Part shown: one piece after another, positions 6,113 to 9,433 of the stretch
Layout of the letters: each line of letters starts with the position of its first letter
How positions within the stretch are numbered: position 1 is the first letter of the stretch
Source: Verrucomicrobiota bacterium
GTDB taxonomy: Bacteria > Verrucomicrobiota > Verrucomicrobiia > Opitutales > UBA953
Direction of reading: 5' to 3'
Length of the DNA: 9,433 nt
NCBI GenBank assembly: GCA_005798925.1
Contig: SYID01000235.1
Location: 1-9,433, forward strand
Notes under the pieces: model-generated
Told to the model about the DNA's origin: nothing
The model's database searches: none
What the model saw: the letters and a program-made list of their open reading frames with translations, nothing else
Position numbers and translations under genes: made by a program

Positions 6113-7204
6113 ATGCCGGAAACGCTCGCCCGCACGCCGCTCTTCGCCCTGCACGTCGAACTCGGCGCGCGCCTCGTCCCCTTCGCGGGCTGGGAGATGC
6201 CGGTGCAATACGCGGGCATCATCGAGGAGCACCTGGCGGTCCGCCAGGCGGCCGGCCTCTTCGACGTCTCGCACATGGGCGAGGCCCGCGTCCGCGGCCG
6301 CGACGCGGCGAAGTTCCTCGACGCGATCATGACCAACGAGATGGCGTCCATCAAGGTCGGCATGGCCCGCTACACGGTGATGTGCCAGCCCGACGGCGGC
6401 TGCGTCGACGACCTGATCGTCTACCGCCTGGCCGACGACGAATTCCTGATCTGCCTCAACGCGTCCAACGCGGCGAAAGACCTCGCCTGGATGCGCGCCC
6501 ACGTCGGCGCCCTCCAAGTCGAGGTGCTCGACGAATGCGCCGCCTGGGCCCAGCTCGCCCTCCAAGGACCGCGCGCCGAACAGATCCTCGGGCTGGTGAC
6601 CGCGACGCCGCTCGCGCCGATCAAGCGCTTCGGCTTCGCGTTCGGCGAGGTGGCCGGCGTCGGCGGCTGCCTGATCTCCCGCACGGGGTACACGGGCTCG
6701 CCCGGCTTCGAACTCTACCTGCCCGCGGCTTCCGCCGAAAAGGTGGCCCGCGCCTTGCTCGCCGCCGGCAAGCCGCACGGGCTCGTCCCGACCGGCCTCG
6801 GCGCCCGCGACTCGCTCCGCCTGGAGGCCAATTACCCGCTCTACGGACACGAGATCTCCGAGCAGATCTCGCCCATCCAGGCCGGCCTCGGTTGGACGGT
6901 GAAGTTCACGAAGCCGGAGTTCATCGGCCGTGAGGCGCTCCACCGCCAGGCCCAAGGCGGCCTGGTCTCCACGGTGGTGCTGTTCTCGTTGGATGACCGC
7001 CGCATCGCCCGCCAAGGGGCGAGGGTGTTCGACGGCGAGACGCCCGTCGGCGAAGTGCTCTCCGGCACGCAGTCCCCGGTCCTGGGCAAGCCGATCGGCA
7101 CGGCCCTCGTCGCCGCCGGCCACGCCTCGTCGGCCGCGCTGACCGTCGACGTACGAGGCCACCGCCTCCCGCTGCGCGTCTCGGCCGAGCCTTTCGTGAA
7201 GTGA
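6113..7204 (+). CDS. gcvT: Glycine cleavage system T protein (aminomethyltransferase)
   Basis: Transfers the methylene group of the aminomethyl-lipoyl arm of GcvH to tetrahydrofolate, releasing ammonia, in the cytosolic glycine cleavage complex. Family signatures: TPLFALHVELGARLVPFAGWEMP (8-30), the GLFDVSHMGE block (48-57), CVDDLIVYR (97-105) with the conserved Asp pair D99-D100, one of which is the catalytic aspartate, GYTGSPGFELY (192-202) and GLGARDSLRLE (228-238). At 363 residues it is full length. The usual NLYG after the RLEA block reads YPLYGHE here, a tolerated variant. It is not the folate-binding YgfZ paralogue, because the T-protein blocks and length are intact. gcvH follows after 38 nt. 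Only 38 nt separate its start from the upstream terminator, so no glycine riboswitch fits there. Confidence 0.96.
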   Translation: MPETLARTPLFALHVELGARLVPFAGWEMPVQYAGIIEEHLAVRQAAGLFDVSHMGEARVRGRDAAKFLDAIMTNEMASIKVGMARYTVMCQPDGGCVDDLIVYRLADDEFLICLNASNAAKDLAWMRAHVGALQVEVLDECAAWAQLALQGPRAEQILGLVTATPLAPIKRFGFAFGEVAGVGGCLISRTGYTGSPGFELYLPAASAEKVARALLAAGKPHGLVPTGLGARDSLRLEANYPLYGHEISEQISPIQAGLGWTVKFTKPEFIGREALHRQAQGGLVSTVVLFSLDDRRIARQGARVFDGETPVGEVLSGTQSPVLGKPIGTALVAAGHASSAALTVDVRGHRLPLRVSAEPFVK

Positions 7205-7214
7205 AGGGTTGAAA

Positions 7215-7220
7215 TAAAAT
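7215..7220 (+). promoter_or_regulatory. TAAAAT, possible -10 box before gcvH
   Basis: TAAAAT (5/6 match to a -10 box) stands in the 38-nt gcvT-gcvH gap, just after TTGAAA, with no -35 at correct spacing. gcvH is more likely read from the gcvT transcript; an extra internal start could raise H-protein dose, but the support is thin. Confidence 0.15.
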
Positions 7221-7242
7221 CCGCCCCCTTTACCCAGATGCC

Positions 7243-7623
7243 ATGAGCAACGTGCCTGCCGACCTGCGTTACACCAAGGACCACGAGTGGATCAGGGTCG
7301 CCGCCGACGGGACCGCCGTCATCGGCATCACCGACCACGCGCAGGCCGCCCTCGGCGACGTGACGTTCGTCGACCTCCCGAAGGTCGGCACATCGTTCGG
7401 CCACGGCGACGTCTTCGGCACGGTGGAATCGGTCAAGGCGGCCTCCGACCTCTACAGCCCGGTGGCCTGCGAGATCCTCGAGGCCAACTCCGCCCTCAAT
7501 GACGCTCCCGACCTCGTGAACCGCGAACCCTACGCCGGCGCCTGGATGATCAAGGTGAAGGTGAAGGATCCGGCGGAACTGGGCGCCCTTCTCGACGCCG
7601 CCGGCTACGCCGCGACGCTCTGA
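7243..7623 (+). CDS. gcvH: Glycine cleavage system H protein (lipoyl carrier)
   Basis: Small cytosolic shuttle that carries the aminomethyl group from GcvP to GcvT and electrons to the lipoamide dehydrogenase on its lipoyl arm. At 126 residues it has normal length. The lipoylation site is K65 in the ESVKAASDLYSP block (62-73), and the N-terminal KDHEW (12-16) and the C-terminal EPYAGAWMIKVK block are typical. It starts 38 nt after gcvT and is followed after 50 nt by thiH. No Shine-Dalgarno precedes the ATG. gcvP, the usual third partner, is not next to it; the glycine decarboxylase must be encoded elsewhere or outside the window. Confidence 0.97.
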   Translation: MSNVPADLRYTKDHEWIRVAADGTAVIGITDHAQAALGDVTFVDLPKVGTSFGHGDVFGTVESVKAASDLYSPVACEILEANSALNDAPDLVNREPYAGAWMIKVKVKDPAELGALLDAAGYAATL

Positions 7624-7673
7624 ACGCGCCCGCCCTTGCCCTGCGCGGGTTTCAAGCCCACAGTGACGGGCCG

Positions 7674-8810
7674 ATGTCGTTCGCCGAAGCCCATGCCGCC
7701 CATCCTTGGGATGAAGTCCTGGGCGCCGTCGCGGCCAAGACGGAGGCCGACGTGCGGCGCGCCCTCGCCCGCGCCGAGGCGGACACGGCCGACCTCGAGG
7801 ACTTCAAGGCGCTGATCTCGCCGGCGGCCGCCCCGCACCTGGAACGCATGGCGCGCCTCAGCCAGGAACGCACGCTCCGCCGCTTCGGCCGGACGATGCA
7901 GCTCTTCGCCCCGGCCTACCTTTCCAACGAGTGCCAGAACGTCTGCACCTACTGCGGCTTCTCGGCCGGCAACAAGGTCCCGCGCCGCACGCTCAACCCG
8001 GGCGAGATCCTCCGCGAGGCGGGCGCGCTCAAGAAGCTGGGCTTCGACCACCTGCTCATCCTGACGGGCGAATCCAACAAGGTCGCGGTGCCTTACTTCG
8101 TCCAGGCCCTCGACCTGCTCCGCCCGCACTTCTCCTCGCTGTCGATGGAAGTGCAGCCGCTCGAGACCGACGAATACGCCGAGCTCCGCAGGCACGGCCT
8201 CAACGCGGTGCTGGTCTACCAGGAGACCTACCACCGCGAGACGTATCACGTCCACCACCCGAAGGGACGTAAGTCCGACTTCCTCTACCGCCTCGACGCC
8301 CCCGACCGCGTCGGCGCCGCCGGCGTCCATAAGATCGGCCTCGGCGCGCTCTTCGGCCTCGAGGACTGGCGCGCGGAATGTTTCTTCACGGCCCTCCACC
8401 TCCGCTGGCTCGAACGCAGGCACTGGCGGAGCCGCTACAGCGTCTCCTTCCCGCGCATCCGCCCTCACGAGGGCGAGCTGCAGCCGAAGGTCGAGATGAC
8501 CGACCGCGACCTGGTCCAGGCGATCTGCGCCTTCCGCCTGCTGAGCGCGGAGGTGGAGCTCAACCTCAGCACGCGCGAGAGCCGCAAGTTCCGCGACCAC
8601 GCCTGCCGCGTGGGCGTGACGGCGATGAGCGCGGGCTCGCACACGAACCCGGGCGGTTACGCCGAAGGCCGCGCGGCCTCGCTCGAACAGTTCGCGATCG
8701 AGGACGACCGCTCGCCCGCCGACGTGGCCGCGATGCTCCGCGCCCACGGCTACGAACCGGTCTGGAAAGACTGGGATCCCTCCTACGACCGCCCGGTCGC
8801 CCTCGCCTGA
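7674..8810 (+). CDS. thiH: 2-iminoacetate synthase (tyrosine lyase), thiamine thiazole synthesis
   Basis: Radical SAM enzyme that splits L-tyrosine into 2-iminoacetate (dehydroglycine) and p-cresol; ThiG uses the imine to build the thiazole of thiamine. The 4Fe-4S site is C87-X3-C91-X2-C94 in the YLSNECQNVCTYCGF block typical of ThiH. Other family blocks are ILTGESN (129-135), YQETYH (182-187), KIGLGALFGLEDWR (220-233), SVSFPRIRP (256-264) and MSAGSHTNPGGY (318-329), ending in VWKDWD (363-368). At 378 residues it matches E. coli ThiH; the hydrogenase-maturation relative HydG is much longer. The ATG has no Shine-Dalgarno. No other thiamine gene is in the window, and no TPP riboswitch is visible in the 50-nt gap upstream. 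Its stop overlaps the rsmE start. Confidence 0.94.
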   Translation: MSFAEAHAAHPWDEVLGAVAAKTEADVRRALARAEADTADLEDFKALISPAAAPHLERMARLSQERTLRRFGRTMQLFAPAYLSNECQNVCTYCGFSAGNKVPRRTLNPGEILREAGALKKLGFDHLLILTGESNKVAVPYFVQALDLLRPHFSSLSMEVQPLETDEYAELRRHGLNAVLVYQETYHRETYHVHHPKGRKSDFLYRLDAPDRVGAAGVHKIGLGALFGLEDWRAECFFTALHLRWLERRHWRSRYSVSFPRIRPHEGELQPKVEMTDRDLVQAICAFRLLSAEVELNLSTRESRKFRDHACRVGVTAMSAGSHTNPGGYAEGRAASLEQFAIEDDRSPADVAAMLRAHGYEPVWKDWDPSYDRPVALA

Positions 8811-9433
8811 TGAGCCCGCTCCGCGCCTGGATCGACCACGAACAAGCGCCGGCGTGCAAGCCCGGCGCCCACGTGAGGCTCTCGGCCGAAGAATCCGCCC
8901 ACGTGGTCCGCAGCCTCCGCGCCCGCCGCGGCGACGCGGTCGTGCTCCTCGACGGCGAAGGCCTGGTGGTCGAAGGCCGGCTCGCCTCGGCCGACGGCGA
9001 CGGCGCGATGGTCGAAGTGATCCGCGCCCGCGCGGCCGATCCGCTCTCGCCGGCGATCTTCGTCGCCCAAGGGATGCCGAAAGGCGGCACGATGGACGAC
9101 CTGGTCCGCTCCTGCTGCGAAGCCGGCGCGGCGGGAATCATCCCGCTCGAGACGGCGCGCTGCGAAGTGAAGCTCGACGCCGAGCGCGCTCGCGCCCGCC
9201 GCGAACGCTGGCAGCAGCAGGCCGTCGAGGCCTGCAAGCAATCCGGCCACCCGTGGCGCGCGGGGATCTCGGCCCCGGTCCGTTTCCGCGAGTGGGTCGA
9301 GCGTCTGCCGGCCATGGCAGACGGCGAACTGCGCCTGACGGGTTCGCTCGAATTCGACGCCGAACCGGTCGCGCACCTCGATTTCACGAAAGCCGCGAAG
9401 GTGACCTGGCTCATCGGCCCCGAAGGCGACCTC
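8810..9433 (+). CDS. rsmE: 16S rRNA (uracil1498-N3) methyltransferase, 3' end cut by window
   Basis: SPOUT-class enzyme that methylates N3 of U1498 in helix 44 of 16S rRNA with SAM. The N-terminal PUA-like part (about 1-72) has the HVVRSLRARRGDAVVLLDGEG block (31-51). The methyltransferase part shows QGMPKGGTMDDLV (87-99), CCEAGAAGIIPL (102-113), RW (133-134), EACKQSG (140-146) and LIGPEGDL (201-208), where the SAM-binding trefoil knot begins. 208 codons are present; the family is about 230-250 residues, so only the last part of the knot is missing. The ATG shares its A with the thiH stop codon (TGATG), so translation is probably coupled. No functional link to ThiH is known; the pairing is likely just operon neighbourhood. 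Confidence 0.93.
   Translation, partial: MSPLRAWIDHEQAPACKPGAHVRLSAEESAHVVRSLRARRGDAVVLLDGEGLVVEGRLASADGDGAMVEVIRARAADPLSPAIFVAQGMPKGGTMDDLVRSCCEAGAAGIIPLETARCEVKLDAERARARRERWQQQAVEACKQSGHPWRAGISAPVRFREWVERLPAMADGELRLTGSLEFDAEPVAHLDFTKAAKVTWLIGPEGDL

Noticed and set aside
7624..7673. TPP riboswitch before thiH or glycine riboswitch before gcvT
   Set aside because: The gaps are 50 nt and 38 nt, too short for either riboswitch, and no conserved core motif is seen.
5927..8747. Long minus-strand open frames opposite gcvT and thiH
   Set aside because: Complement shadows of well-recognised genes; compositions are Arg/Ala/Gly/Val-rich with no motifs.
7674..8810. HydG or a menaquinone-pathway radical SAM enzyme instead of ThiH
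   Set aside because: Length (378), the YLSN...CTYCGF block and the VWKDWD end fit ThiH; HydG is about 90 residues longer.
8566..9414. Minus-strand open frame opposite rsmE
   Set aside because: Overlaps the end of thiH and all visible rsmE, both with clear family motifs; its Ser/Arg-rich product is a shadow.
1..9433. CRISPR array, insertion sequence, phage or defence genes
   Set aside because: No regularly spaced repeats, no transposase or integrase motifs, no terminal inverted repeats and no abrupt composition change apart from the ctaC-folP promoter region.

Overview
The window is GC-rich chromosomal DNA from a bacterium with aerobic respiration. It carries only housekeeping genes plus one unusual lipoprotein. 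I see no CRISPR array, transposase, integrase, phage gene or toxin-antitoxin pair. Coding thirds end mostly in G or C, and most start codons lack a Shine-Dalgarno sequence. With a caa3-type oxidase, a PEGA/coiled-coil lipoprotein and these weak ribosome-binding sites, the Verrucomicrobiota (Opitutae-like) are a reasonable guess. That is an inference; nothing here proves the taxon.

Left part (1-3404, minus strand): a cytochrome c oxidase operon read right to left. The order is ctaC (subunit II with a C-terminal cytochrome c domain), ctaD (subunit I, proton-pumping A1 type with two extra C-terminal membrane helices), then the first 12 codons of what is probably ctaE (subunit III). Electrons would pass from a cytochrome c or bc complex to the fused heme c, then CuA, heme a and the heme a3/CuB site.

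Centre (3405-4733): an AT-rich divergent intergenic region separates ctaC from folP (dihydropteroate synthase, plus strand). It holds a possible promoter with a TTGAT/ATCAA palindrome and, touching the folP start codon, an 11-bp hairpin. folP ends in a GC-rich hairpin that also lies just past the 3' end of a convergent tRNA-Thr(UGU) gene, so it could end transcription from either side.

Right part (4734-9433, plus strand): a 429-residue lipoprotein with a PEGA domain, a long Ala/Lys/Glu coiled coil and a SHOCT-like tail, closed by a strong terminator. Then come gcvT and gcvH (glycine cleavage T and H proteins), thiH (2-iminoacetate synthase for the thiamine thiazole) and rsmE (16S rRNA m3U1498 methyltransferase, cut by the window edge). 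The gcvT-gcvH-thiH series links glycine C1 metabolism with thiamine synthesis; gcvP and other thi genes are not in view. folP and gcvTH both serve folate-dependent one-carbon metabolism but are separate transcription units.

I did not find a clearly new biological system. The most useful leads are the folP start-codon hairpin, the PEGA/coiled-coil/SHOCT lipoprotein and the enlarged cytochrome c domain of CtaC.
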